Origin: Rhodovulum sulfidophilum | GTDB taxonomy: Bacteria > Pseudomonadota > Alphaproteobacteria > Rhodobacterales > Rhodobacteraceae | Length of the DNA: 64,000 bases | Direction of reading: 5' to 3' | Assembly: GCA_003241785.1 (NCBI GenBank) | Contig: QFPW01000014.1 | Location: 1 to 64,000 of the forward strand | Part shown: positions 53,434 through 63,008 of the stretch, piece after piece | Layout of the letters: every line of letters begins with the position of its first letter | How positions within the stretch are numbered: position 1 is the stretch's first letter | Translations under genes and position numbers: made by a program | The notes under the pieces: model-generated | The model's database searches: none | Told to the model about the DNA's origin: nothing | What the model saw: only the letters and a program-made list of their open reading frames with translations

Positions 53434-54402
53434 ATGCCGTTCCGGATGCCCCCCGCCGCGACCTTTCCGACCCGCGCGCTCGCGCTCTGGACCGCCGCCT
53501 GGCTCGCCTGCGCGACGGCGGCCGGCGCCCAGGCGCCTGATCTCACGCCCCGCCCGGGAGCCGCGACGGCGCCCTCGAGCGCCACGTCGAGCGAGGGTTT
53601 CACCGCCGCGCCGCCCCTGGCCGATCCGGCCCCGCCGCCGACCCGCACCACCGGGATCCTGCCCGCCTTCATCTACGGCGACGGCGTCTTCGACGCGGAG
53701 CGGCCGGATTTCGTCGCGACCGTGCGCGGCGGCGTCCGCTTCGGTCCCGCCTATTTCGGCTCGACCAAGGTCAAGGCCGGTCCCGACGCGGCGATCCGGC
53801 TCGACCGCGTCCGGTTGCCGGGCGGCCTGACCTTCGGCTCCAACGAGGCGGTGGGCTTCCTGCGCGGGTTCAACCCGCGCCTCTCCGGCCGCATCGTGCC
53901 GAGGCGTGAATCGAACGATTACAAGGAGATCGCGGGGCTCGACAATATCCCGTTCTCGATCGAGCTCGGCTTCGGCGTCGGCTACGAGAAGCGCCACTAT
54001 CGCGCCTTCGCCGACATGCGCTATGGGGTGATCGGGCATAATTCCTGGGTCGGCGAATTCGGCGCGGACGGGATGGCCTATCCTTACGAGGGCCTGACCC
54101 TGATGCTCGGCCCCCGCCTGTCGTGGGGTACCGCGCATTTCATGGACACCTATTTCGGCGTCAGCGCGTCCGAATCCGAGGCCTCCGGCCTGTCGGTCTA
54201 CAACCCCGACGGCGGCTTCTACGGCGCCGGGGTGGAATTCGGCGCGCGCTACCTCTTCAACGAACGCTGGGGCATCGAGGGCGCGGCGCGCTGGACCCGC
54301 CTCATGGGCCAGGCGGCGGATTCGCCGATCGTCGAGAACGGCACCGACGACCAGTATCTCGTCCGCTTCGACCTCTCGCGCCGCATCAGCCTCGAGTTCT
54401 GA
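53434..54402 (+). CDS. MipA/OmpV family outer membrane protein
   Basis: The 322-residue protein has a signal peptide (about 1-33, ending AAGA-QA), an Ala/Pro/Thr-rich segment (to about 70) and a beta-barrel domain. VATVRGGVRFGPAYFGS, HYRAFADMRYGVIGHNSW and TDDQYLVRFDLSRRISLEF fit MipA/OmpV, including a terminal aromatic residue for outer membrane assembly. MipA of E. coli scaffolds murein enzymes; others are simple porin-like proteins. ATG 53446 is an alternative start. It converges on TerB with 4 nt between. Confidence 0.87.
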   Translation: MPFRMPPAATFPTRALALWTAAWLACATAAGAQAPDLTPRPGAATAPSSATSSEGFTAAPPLADPAPPPTRTTGILPAFIYGDGVFDAERPDFVATVRGGVRFGPAYFGSTKVKAGPDAAIRLDRVRLPGGLTFGSNEAVGFLRGFNPRLSGRIVPRRESNDYKEIAGLDNIPFSIELGFGVGYEKRHYRAFADMRYGVIGHNSWVGEFGADGMAYPYEGLTLMLGPRLSWGTAHFMDTYFGVSASESEASGLSVYNPDGGFYGAGVEFGARYLFNERWGIEGAARWTRLMGQAADSPIVENGTDDQYLVRFDLSRRISLEF

Positions 54403-54406
54403 CGGC

Positions 54407-54844
54407 TCAGCGCCGCTCGGCCCGCTGCCGCGCGAGGGCGCTTTCCTGGTCCGAGACGCCGAGCAGGTTCGCCACCAGCCGCAGCACGCCGCGCTCGTCG
54501 GCGTCGATGCCGTCGGCGGTGGCGACGCGCCACAGCGCCTCGACGATGCCGACGCGCTCCTCGTAGGGCACGTCCTCCTTGATCACCCGGGTGAACTGCA
54601 CCGTGTCCTGGGCGCGGGCCTCGGCCGTCTCGGCCTGGCCGCGCAGCGCGGCGGCCTCCTCGGGGGAGAGACCGTAATGCGCGGCGAGGAGCGCGTCGAT
54701 CCGCGCGCGCTCGGGGTCGGAATAGCGCTCGTCGCTGCGCGCGACGCGCACCATCAGCGCCGCGAGCGCGACGCGCGCCGCCCCGGGACCGAGCGGTGGG
54801 GCGCCGGCGGCGGCGTTCAGGCGGCGGAGCAGGTCTGCGAACAT
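54407..54844 (-). CDS. TerB family protein
   Basis: The 145-residue all-helical protein has the TerB-like fold: VALAALMVRVARSDERYSDPERARIDALL and GIVEALWRVATADGIDADERGVLRLVANLLGVSDQE carry the paired acidic metal-binding motif. The name comes from tellurite resistance operons, but most stand-alone members have unknown roles. ATG 54844 gives the family length; the frame extends to 54922. Confidence 0.9.
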   Translation of the reverse strand: MFADLLRRLNAAAGAPPLGPGAARVALAALMVRVARSDERYSDPERARIDALLAAHYGLSPEEAAALRGQAETAEARAQDTVQFTRVIKEDVPYEERVGIVEALWRVATADGIDADERGVLRLVANLLGVSDQESALARQRAERR

Positions 54845-54952
54845 GGGGCCTCTGGAGCGGGATCCGCGCGGCGCGCGGCTTGCCGTGAAGCAAAACCCCG
54901 AGCGCCACGAAAACTCAAGCAAAGTCGCCGTGAGCGCGCGCCAGATCCGCTA

Positions 54953-55114
54953 TCCCCGGCCCGACCCGGGACCTCGACCCCCATGCGACGCGCCTCGGGA
55001 CCCCGGGTTAGCCCCGGCGAAGCGTGCGCCGTCGCGCGTATCGGAGCGTCGCCGCTGTCCCGGGCCCGACCCGGGACCTCGACCCCCATGCGAAGCGCTT
55101 CGGGACCCCCGGGG
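54953..55114. repeat. Direct repeat of a family 1 unit before pyrG's 3' end
   Basis: Family 1 cores at about 54953-54971 and 55058-55076 each start a similar stretch of about 42 bp containing GGACCTCGACCCCCATGCGA and ending CGGGACCCC-G (54968-55009 and 55073-55114). Here the copies are in the same direction. The 301-nt gap 54845-55145 shows nothing else. Confidence 0.75.
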
Positions 55115-55145
55115 GGGCGGGCGAGGTCGCGCCGGGCGCCCGGCC

Positions 55146-56792
<1,647 letters not shown>

Positions 56793-56936
56793 GCTGTGAG
56801 GTTCCCGTGCCTTCGCTTCAGTCAGAATCAGGATGAAGCCGCGCTCCACGGGACCCCATCCATAGGGTATATGCGCCACCCGCGCAAGGGAGCGGACGCT
56901 ACATCCTGTGGTCGTGTCAGGGCGCGGCCGGAGGCG

Positions 56937-56957
56937 CCCCCAGGTCGCTCTTGGGGG
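56937..56957 (-). terminator. Hairpin after secG
   Basis: CCCCCA and TGGGGG pair around a 9-nt loop, 15 nt after the secG stop. There is no U-tract, so partial termination before pyrG is possible but not certain. Confidence 0.4.
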
Positions 56958-56972
56958 ACGCCGGGCCGGGGC

Positions 56973-57407
56973 TTACTGCGCCGGCGGCGGGGCCGCGGGG
57001 TCCACGCTCGGCGCAGGGGCGGCCGGGGTGGCTGGCGCGGGAGCGGCCGCGTCGGGCGCCGGGGGCGGCGCGAGATCCGGCGCCGGCATGTTCGGCGCGG
57101 GCGCCGGGGCCACCGGCTGCTCGGTGTTGAGCGGAGCCTCGATCCCGAGGCGGTCGAGCACCGAGCCCGATCCGCCCTCGCGCGCCGCGATGATCGTGAG
57201 CGTGATGCTCGTCACCACGAAGGCCGCGCCGAGCGCCCAGGTCACCTTCGAGAGCGCGGTCGCCGCGCCCCGGCTGGTCATCAGCCCGCCGCCACCGCCG
57301 CCACCGCCGCCGATGCCGAGGCCGCCGCCTTCCGAGCGCTGCAGCAGCACGACGATGATCAACCCGATCGCGATGATGAGGTGGATGGTCAGGATGATGT
57401 TCTGCAT
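56973..57407 (-). CDS. secG: Preprotein translocase subunit SecG
   Basis: The 144-residue protein has two membrane helices (about 3-22 and 56-74) joined by a Gly-rich loop after QRSEGGGLG, the SecG signature. SecG assists SecYE in export. The C-terminal tail (about 95-144) is almost pure Ala/Pro, making it longer than the E. coli protein (110 aa). pyrG follows on the same strand. Confidence 0.95.
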   Translation of the reverse strand: MQNIILTIHLIIAIGLIIVVLLQRSEGGGLGIGGGGGGGGGLMTSRGAATALSKVTWALGAAFVVTSITLTIIAAREGGSGSVLDRLGIEAPLNTEQPVAPAPAPNMPAPDLAPPPAPDAAAPAPATPAAPAPSVDPAAPPPAQ

Positions 57408-57524
57408 CTCGCGGGCCTTCGCGCTCCGGGTCCGAGACCCTCTCCATAAGCGCGCGCTTCTAGCCGAGCGTTCGGGGAATGTCGAACGGGAATTGCCTCG
57501 GCCGGGCCGGAAGCGGTGCCCGGT

Positions 57525-57872
57525 TCAGCCGGCCCCGCGCGCGTCATGGGCGCGCACGTCGGCGCGCTTCGCCTGCGCGCGCCAGACCCGCTCGAGATTG
57601 GCGCGGGCCCAGCCGAGGTCGAGCGTCCCGGGCCGCGCGAGGACGAGCCCGTGCGGGCGGTGGTGGTCGGTGGTGAAGAAGGTCTCGGGATCGGCCTCGA
57701 TCAGCAGGTCGCGCTCCTCGACCGGCACCTTGAAGACCGGGCAGTCATGGGCGGCGTTCCAGTACAGCATCACCTTGCCGTTCACCTTGAACGAGCGCGA
57801 GTCCCAGGACATCGTCTCGACCGTGCCGGGCAGGGCGAGGATGATCGCGCGGAGGTCTTCGAAGCTCACCAT
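57525..57872 (-). CDS. MmcQ/YjbR family DNA-binding protein
   Basis: The 115-residue protein matches the MmcQ/YjbR fold: LRAIILALPGTVETMSWDSRSFKVNGKVM and FFTTDHHRPHGLVLARPGTL are typical. Members bind DNA in vitro; their role is unclear. GGGAGG precedes ATG 57872. It ends 117 nt upstream of the secG start on the same strand. Confidence 0.9.
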   Translation of the reverse strand: MVSFEDLRAIILALPGTVETMSWDSRSFKVNGKVMLYWNAAHDCPVFKVPVEERDLLIEADPETFFTTDHHRPHGLVLARPGTLDLGWARANLERVWRAQAKRADVRAHDARGAG

Positions 57873-57989
57873 GGCGGTTCCTCCCGGTCGCGCATCATCG
57901 ACCGGGCGGGGGCGGGGGCGCAAGCCCAAGGGCGGCCTTGGCGCCGCTTCCGGCCGGGCGTAGGGTGCGCCGCGCCGGAAGGGGGAGCC

Positions 57990-59198
57990 ATGGACGGGAT
58001 CGACACCGACATCGTGATCGCGGGCGGCGGCGTGGCCGGCCTCGGCGCAGCCGCGATTCTGGCCGCGCGCGGCTTTTCCGTGCGCTGCGTCGATCCGGCG
58101 CCCCCGGTGACCTCGGGCGAGGCGGCCGGCGCCGATCTGCGCTCGACGGCCTTCCTCGGCCCCTCGGTCGCGCTTTTGCGCCACTGCGGCCTCTGGGACC
58201 GGCTCGCGCCCGAGGCGGCGCCGCTCCGGATCATGCGCATCGTCGACGCGGGCGGATCGGGCGGCGTGGCGCGGCGCACCGCCGATTTCGACGCCGCCGA
58301 GGTGGGGGCCGCGGCCTTCGGCTACAACCTGCCGAACTGGCTGATCCGCCGGGAGATGGTCGCGCATCTCGCCGCGACCCCGGGCGGCGGGCTCATGGCC
58401 CCGGCGCGCGTCGCGGAGGTGGTACCGCGCGCGGATCGCGCGATCGTGCGGCTCGGCGACGGCGCGGGGCTCGCCGCGCGGCTCGTCATCGCGGCCGATG
58501 GCCGCGACAGCGGGCTGCGCGCCGCCGCGGGGATCGGGGTCCGCCGCTGGGGCTATGGCCAGAAGGCGGTGGTCTTCACCGTGCGCCACGAGCGCCCGCA
58601 CGAGGGCGTCTCGACCGAGGTGCACATGGGCGGCGGCCCCTTCACGCTGGTGCCGCTCCCGAGCCGGTCGGACCGGCACCGCTCCGCAGTGGTCTGGATG
58701 GAGCGCGGCCCCCGGGCGCTGGCGCTCGCGGCCATGCCGGAAGCGGAGTTCGAGGCCGCGGCGAACGCGCGCTCGGCGGGCGTGCTCGGCCGGCTCGGCC
58801 TCGAGGGCCGGCGCGTGGTCTGGCCGATCATCGCCCAGATCGCCGACCGGCTCGACGCCCCCCGCATGGCGCTGATCGCCGAGGCGGCGCATGTCGTGCC
58901 GCCCATCGGCGCGCAGGGGCTCAACATGAGCCTGCGCGACATCGGCGTGCTCGCCGACCTTCTCGTCGCCGCGCGCGCCGAGGGCGCGGATATCGGCGGC
59001 GTGGAGGTGCTGGCGCGCTACCACCGCGCGCGCCACGCGAAGGTCCTGGCGCGGATCCTCGGCGTCGACGCGCTCAACCGCGCCGCGATGACCGACCACC
59101 GCCCGCTGCGCGACCTGCGCAACCTCGGCCTCGGGATGGTCGAGGGGCTGCGGCCCCTGCGCCGCGCCGCGATGCGGCTCGGGCTCGGCGCGGAATAG
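57990..59198 (+). CDS. UbiH/UbiF family FAD-dependent monooxygenase
   Basis: The 402-residue flavoprotein has the FAD motif IVIAGGGVAGLGAA, the NAD(P)H/FAD motif VIAADGRDSGLR and the C-terminal ALIAEAAHVVPPIGAQGLNMSLRD. In the last one the common GDAAH is AEAAH, a form seen in alphaproteobacterial UbiL/UbiH-type enzymes. It probably hydroxylates an aromatic intermediate of ubiquinone synthesis; the ring position is not assignable. GGGGGAG precedes ATG 57990. Repeats follow its stop. Confidence 0.88.
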   Translation: MDGIDTDIVIAGGGVAGLGAAAILAARGFSVRCVDPAPPVTSGEAAGADLRSTAFLGPSVALLRHCGLWDRLAPEAAPLRIMRIVDAGGSGGVARRTADFDAAEVGAAAFGYNLPNWLIRREMVAHLAATPGGGLMAPARVAEVVPRADRAIVRLGDGAGLAARLVIAADGRDSGLRAAAGIGVRRWGYGQKAVVFTVRHERPHEGVSTEVHMGGGPFTLVPLPSRSDRHRSAVVWMERGPRALALAAMPEAEFEAAANARSAGVLGRLGLEGRRVVWPIIAQIADRLDAPRMALIAEAAHVVPPIGAQGLNMSLRDIGVLADLLVAARAEGADIGGVEVLARYHRARHAKVLARILGVDALNRAAMTDHRPLRDLRNLGLGMVEGLRPLRRAAMRLGLGAE

Positions 59199-59213
59199 GG
59201 GCGCGCGGGGAAC

Positions 59214-59341
59214 GGCGGACCGAGGTCCGCCCTACGAAACGCGCCGGGGATGGCGGACCGAGGTCCGCCCTACGACGCCGCCGCATAGGGCGGACCTCGG
59301 TCCGCCATCCGGCGCCCGTAGGGTGGGCGAGTCCGCCCACC
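59214..59341. repeat. Cluster of four family 2 repeats between convergent genes
   Basis: Three type A copies (59214-59231, 59252-59269, 59289-59306 in opposite orientation) and one type B copy (59318-59341) fill the space between the UbiH-like and Lrp genes. The first two share a GCCCTACGA end, showing that types A and B use the same CCCTAC tail. Several hairpins can form on either strand. Confidence 0.85.
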
Positions 59342-59390
59342 TTCCCCCGTCCGCCACGCACAAGCCGCGGCGCCATCGTCCCCGCGCCGC

Positions 59391-59849
59391 TCAGATCGGC
59401 GGCGGCGCCAGCTTCTCCTCGCGCAACATCACGTTCGATTCGACCTGCCCCACCCCGGGCAGCGTCATGATCCGGCGCCGCAGGATGCGCTCGAAATCGC
59501 TCAGGTCGCGCGCCACGACGCGCAGCCGGTAGTCGTGCACCCCGATCACCTGCTGAACGAGCTGCACCTCCGGGATCGCCTGCACCGCGCGCTCGAAACC
59601 CTCGAGGTCGATCCGCCCCCTGGCGGCGAGCTTCACGCCGAGGAAGACCACGACGCCGAAGCCGAGCTTCTCGCGGTCGAGGATCAGCCGCCGGCCGCGG
59701 ATCACCCCCGTCGCCTCGAGCCGCCGGATCCGGCGCCAGGCGGCGGGCTGGCTGAGCCCGACGCGCAGCCCCACCTCCTTCGCGCCGAGCGATCCGTCGG
59801 CGAGCAGCGCGCGCAGGATCGCCCGGTCGGTGTCGTCGATCTCGGTCAT
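59391..59849 (-). CDS. Lrp/AsnC family transcriptional regulator (second of an overlapping pair)
   Basis: The 152-residue regulator has an N-terminal winged helix (DDTDRAILRALLADGSLGAKEVGLRVGLSQPAAWRRIRRLE) and a RAM domain (VVVFLGVKL, VQLVQQVIGVHDYRLRVVARDL). It overlaps the other Lrp gene by 4 nt (ATGA). The two share the same layout but only moderate similarity, so they may form hetero-oligomers. Branched-chain amino acid control is suggested by ilvC beyond them. Confidence 0.92.
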   Translation of the reverse strand: MTEIDDTDRAILRALLADGSLGAKEVGLRVGLSQPAAWRRIRRLEATGVIRGRRLILDREKLGFGVVVFLGVKLAARGRIDLEGFERAVQAIPEVQLVQQVIGVHDYRLRVVARDLSDFERILRRRIMTLPGVGQVESNVMLREEKLAPPPI

Positions 59850-60307
59850 ATCGGCAGCCGGGCGCTGTTCTTGAGCTCGGATACCAGCATCAGCGCGTCG
59901 ATCTCGGCGATATGCGGCAGGGCGAGGATGCGGTCACGGTAGATCTCCTGGTAATGGCCGAGATCGCGCGCCACCACGTCCATCCGGATGTCGACCCGGC
60001 CGAGCAGCGTCTCGATCGCGATCACCTCGGGCAGCGCCTTCGCGGCGGCGAGGAAGGCGTCGAAGGCGTTGCTCGCCGCCTTGTCGAGCACCACGCGCAG
60101 GAAGACCCGCACCTCGTAGCCGAGCGCGCGCGGGTCGATCTCGATCGCGCGGCCGAGGATCACGCCGGCGCGCTCCATCTTCTCGATCCGGCGCCAGCAG
60201 GGACCGGCCGAAAGCCCGGCGCGCTCGGCAAGCTCGGCGACCGGCATGCCGGCGTCCTCCTGCAGGAGGCGCAGCAGGCGCCGGTCGATATCATCGAGCT
60301 CGTGCAT
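59846..60307 (-). CDS. Lrp/AsnC family transcriptional regulator (first of the pair, facing ilvC)
   Basis: The 153-residue protein has the same HTH (DDIDRRLLRLLQEDAGMPVAELAERAGLSAGPCWRRIEKME) and RAM layout. ATG 60307 gives the family length; upstream frame extension covers ilvC on the other strand and is a shadow. It is divergent from ilvC across 132 nt, which includes an AT-richer stretch (60345-60390) that could hold operators. Confidence 0.92.
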   Translation of the reverse strand: MHELDDIDRRLLRLLQEDAGMPVAELAERAGLSAGPCWRRIEKMERAGVILGRAIEIDPRALGYEVRVFLRVVLDKAASNAFDAFLAAAKALPEVIAIETLLGRVDIRMDVVARDLGHYQEIYRDRILALPHIAEIDALMLVSELKNSARLPI

Positions 60308-60439
60308 GGATCTCTCGAGAATGGCCACTTTGGCGAATGGATCTCCGCGATATCTAGCAAATTCCGCGAAAAGAGAAAACCGATTGCGCGCGAGGGGCCT
60401 ATGCTCCGCGCCACGGCACATCGAGTGGAGGAAGCGCCC

Positions 60440-61462
60440 ATGCGCGTCTATTATGATCGCGACTGCGACATCAACCTGATCAAGGACAAGAAGGTCGGCA
60501 TCGTCGGCTATGGCTCGCAGGGCCACGCCCATGCGCTGAACCTGCGCGATTCGGGCGCCAAGAACGTCGCCGTCGCGCTGCGCGAGGGCTCGCCCTCGGC
60601 GAAGAAGGCCGAGGCCGAGGGGCTGAAGGTCATGGGCATCGCCGAATGCGCCGCCTGGGCCGACGTCCTCATGATGACGATGCCCGACGAGCTGCAGGCC
60701 GACACCTACAAGAAGTATATCCACGACAACCTGCGCGAGGGCGCGGCGATCGCCTTCGCGCATGGCCTCAACGTGCATTTCGGCCTGATCGAGCCGAAGA
60801 AGGGCGTCGACGTCATCATGATGGCGCCGAAGGGCCCGGGCCACACCGTGCGCGGCGAATTCGTCAAGGGCGGCGGCGTGCCCTGCCTCGTCGCGGTCGA
60901 GAACGACGCCTCGGGCAACGCGCTCGAGATCGCCAAGAGCTATTGCTCGGGCATCGGCGGCGGCCGGTCGGGCATCATCGAGACCAACTTCCGCCAGGAA
61001 TGCGAGACCGACCTCTTCGGCGAGCAGGCCGTGCTCTGCGGCGGCCTGGTCGAGCTCATCCGCATGGGCTTCGAGACGCTGGTCGAGGCGGGCTACGAGC
61101 CCGAAATGGCCTATTTCGAGTGCCTGCACGAGGTGAAGCTGATCGTCGACCTCATCTACGAGGGCGGCATCGCCAACATGAACTACTCGATCTCGAACAC
61201 CGCCGAATACGGCGAGTATGTCTCGGGCCCGCGCGTCCTGCCCTACGCCGAGACCAAGGCGCGGATGAAGGAAGTGCTCTCGGACATCCAGACCGGCAAG
61301 TTCGTGCGCGACTTCATGCAGGAGAACGCGGTCGGCCAGCCGTTCTTCAAGGCGACCCGCCGCCTGAACGACGAGCACCAGATCGAGAAGGTCGGCGAGA
61401 AGCTGCGCGGCATGATGCCCTGGATCTCCAAGGGCAAGATGGTCGACAAGGCGCGCAACTAA
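60440..61462 (+). CDS. ilvC: Ketol-acid reductoisomerase
   Basis: The 340-residue class I KARI catalyses the second step of valine and isoleucine synthesis. GIVGYGSQGHAHALNLRDSG is the NADPH motif; DVIMMAPKGPGHTVR and ETDLFGEQAVLCGG carry metal ligands; EMAYFECLHEVKLIVDLIYEGG is the knotted domain. GGAGG precedes ATG 60440. It ends in an intrinsic terminator made from a family 2 repeat. Confidence 0.98.
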   Translation: MRVYYDRDCDINLIKDKKVGIVGYGSQGHAHALNLRDSGAKNVAVALREGSPSAKKAEAEGLKVMGIAECAAWADVLMMTMPDELQADTYKKYIHDNLREGAAIAFAHGLNVHFGLIEPKKGVDVIMMAPKGPGHTVRGEFVKGGGVPCLVAVENDASGNALEIAKSYCSGIGGGRSGIIETNFRQECETDLFGEQAVLCGGLVELIRMGFETLVEAGYEPEMAYFECLHEVKLIVDLIYEGGIANMNYSISNTAEYGEYVSGPRVLPYAETKARMKEVLSDIQTGKFVRDFMQENAVGQPFFKATRRLNDEHQIEKVGEKLRGMMPWISKGKMVDKARN

Positions 61463-61502
61463 GACCGAGGCGGAGCGGGGCGCGCCCGCGCCCCCTCGCG
61501 TA

Positions 61503-61526
61503 GGGCGGACCTCGGTCCGCCCTTTT
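61503..61526 (+). terminator. Terminator of ilvC built from a family 2 (type A) repeat
   Basis: GGGCGGAC-CTCG-GTCCGCCC is a perfect stem followed by TTTT, 40 nt after the ilvC stop. It is the same palindrome as the repeats at 30.78, 48.75 and 59.2 kb, here with a U-tract. Confidence 0.85.
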
Positions 61527-61536
61527 CGTGTCGGGG

Positions 61537-61596
61537 GATGGTGGGCGGAATCGCCCACCCTACCGCGCCGTAGGGTGGGCGATTCCGCCCACCATC
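61537..61596. repeat. Perfect 60-bp inverted repeat of family 2 (type B)
   Basis: Two 27-nt arms (61537-61563 and 61570-61596) are exact reverse complements with a CGCGCC loop. Each arm also holds its own small palindrome. It lies between the convergent ilvC and HAD genes, 10 nt before the HAD stop on that side. Confidence 0.9.
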
Positions 61597-61606
61597 CGAC
61601 ACCCGG

Positions 61607-62248
61607 TCAGGCCAGAAGCCGCAGGAATTCCGTCAGGTCGTCGGTCTGGTGATGCACATGCGGCGCGATCTCGGCCGGGCCGACCAGCACGGTGCGCATG
61701 CCCAAGGAATGCGGCACCGCGAGGTTGCGCGGGTCGTCCTCGAACATCGCCGCCCGCCGCGTGTCGAGCCCGTCGAGCGCGAAGACGGTGGCGAAGGCCG
61801 TCGCCTCGGGCTTCGCCACGTGCAGCGCGTCCTCGAAGCCGTAGAGCGCGTCGAAGGCGCCGTCGATCCCGAGCGCCCGCGTCACGCGCCGCGCGTGCTC
61901 GCGCGAGCCGTTGGTATAGACGATCCGCCGGCCGGGCAGGGCGGCGATCGCCGCCTTGAGCGCGGGGCTTTCCGCCACCGCCGTGAGGTCGATGTCGTGC
62001 ACGTCGGCGAGATAGGGCGCGGGATCGAGCGCGTGCTCGGCCATCAGCCCGGCGAGCGTGGTGCCGTGCCGGCGCCAGTAGTCGCGGCGGAGCGCGCTGG
62101 CCGGGGCTTCCTCGAGGCCGAGGGTTCGCATCACATAGGCCGTCATCTTCGCCTCGATCTGGTCGAAGAGGCGGATCTCGGGCGCGTAGAGCGTGTTGTC
62201 GAGGTCGAAGACCCAGGTCTCGACATGGGCGAAGAGGTCGCGGGGCAT
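61607..62248 (-). CDS. HAD-family pyrimidine 5'-nucleotidase
   Basis: The 213-residue HAD hydrolase matches the TIGR01993 type (Phm8/SDT1-like pyrimidine nucleotidases). D15 and D17 in FDLDNTLYAPE are the nucleophile and acid, YTNGS is motif II, KPEATAF motif III and FEDDPRNL motif IV. It would remove phosphate from UMP- or CMP-like nucleotides. It is divergent from the GntR gene; 118 nt separate them. Confidence 0.92.
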   Translation of the reverse strand: MPRDLFAHVETWVFDLDNTLYAPEIRLFDQIEAKMTAYVMRTLGLEEAPASALRRDYWRRHGTTLAGLMAEHALDPAPYLADVHDIDLTAVAESPALKAAIAALPGRRIVYTNGSREHARRVTRALGIDGAFDALYGFEDALHVAKPEATAFATVFALDGLDTRRAAMFEDDPRNLAVPHSLGMRTVLVGPAEIAPHVHHQTDDLTEFLRLLA

Positions 62249-62366
62249 GGCCGCATCCTAGCGCGCGGCCGCGGCGGCCACAATCGCCCGCGACGCCTCG
62301 TGATCGCGCCGCTCGCATTCGCCGGCGGCCGGGGCTAGGGTCTCGGCGCGGCAGGGAAGGATCGCC

Positions 62367-63005
62367 ATGGCAGGCTTCGCCCAGGGACAGAAGGACGCGT
62401 TCTACCTCGTGCTCGAGGCGATCGACCAGGGCGAGTTCCGCCCCGGCGACCGGCTGGTCGAGGCCGAGCTCGCCGAGCGTTTCGGCGTCTCGCGCACCCC
62501 GATCCGCGAGGCGCTGCAGCGGCTCGAGACGCAGGGCGTGCTCGCGCGCGACGGGCGCAGCCTCGTGGTGGCGAGCCTCAACCACGACCAGCTCGGCGAG
62601 CTCTACGTGGTGCGCGCCGAGCTCGAGGGGCTCGCGGCCCGGCTCGCGGCGCAGCACGCGGCGCCCGAGGAGATCCGCGTGCTGCGCGAGATGGTGCGCA
62701 AGGACCGCGAATTCGTCGCGCGGCCCGAGCTGCTCGCCCGCGCGAACAAGCGCTTCCACCGCCAGATCCACATGGCGAGCCACAACCGCTACCTGATCCA
62801 GCAGCTCGACATGGTGCATCGCGCGATGATCCTGATCGCGACCACCTCGCTCGCCGCCGAGGGCCGGGGAGAGAAGGCGCTGGAGGAGCACGAGCAGATC
62901 GTCGACGCGATCGAGGCGCGCGACGGCGACGCCGCCGATCTCGCGCTCCGCCAGCACATCAGCCGCGCCTTCGAGACGCGGCTGAAGCTCGAGGCGGACC
63001 GCTAG
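62367..63005 (+). CDS. GntR family transcriptional regulator (FadR/FCD type)
   Basis: The 212-residue regulator has an N-terminal winged helix (LVEAELAERFGVSRTPIREALQRLETQGVL) and an all-helical FCD ligand domain (about 75-205) with metal-binding histidines in RFHRQIHMASHN and HEQIV. The effector is unknown. It lies between the HAD gene and the M23-like gene, and the targets are not evident. Confidence 0.93.
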   Translation: MAGFAQGQKDAFYLVLEAIDQGEFRPGDRLVEAELAERFGVSRTPIREALQRLETQGVLARDGRSLVVASLNHDQLGELYVVRAELEGLAARLAAQHAAPEEIRVLREMVRKDREFVARPELLARANKRFHRQIHMASHNRYLIQQLDMVHRAMILIATTSLAAEGRGEKALEEHEQIVDAIEARDGDAADLALRQHISRAFETRLKLEADR

Positions 63006-63008
63006 GGT

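Noticed and set aside
54407..54844. TerB as proof of a tellurite resistance system
   Set aside because: It stands alone without terACDE partners; single TerB-fold proteins have many contexts.
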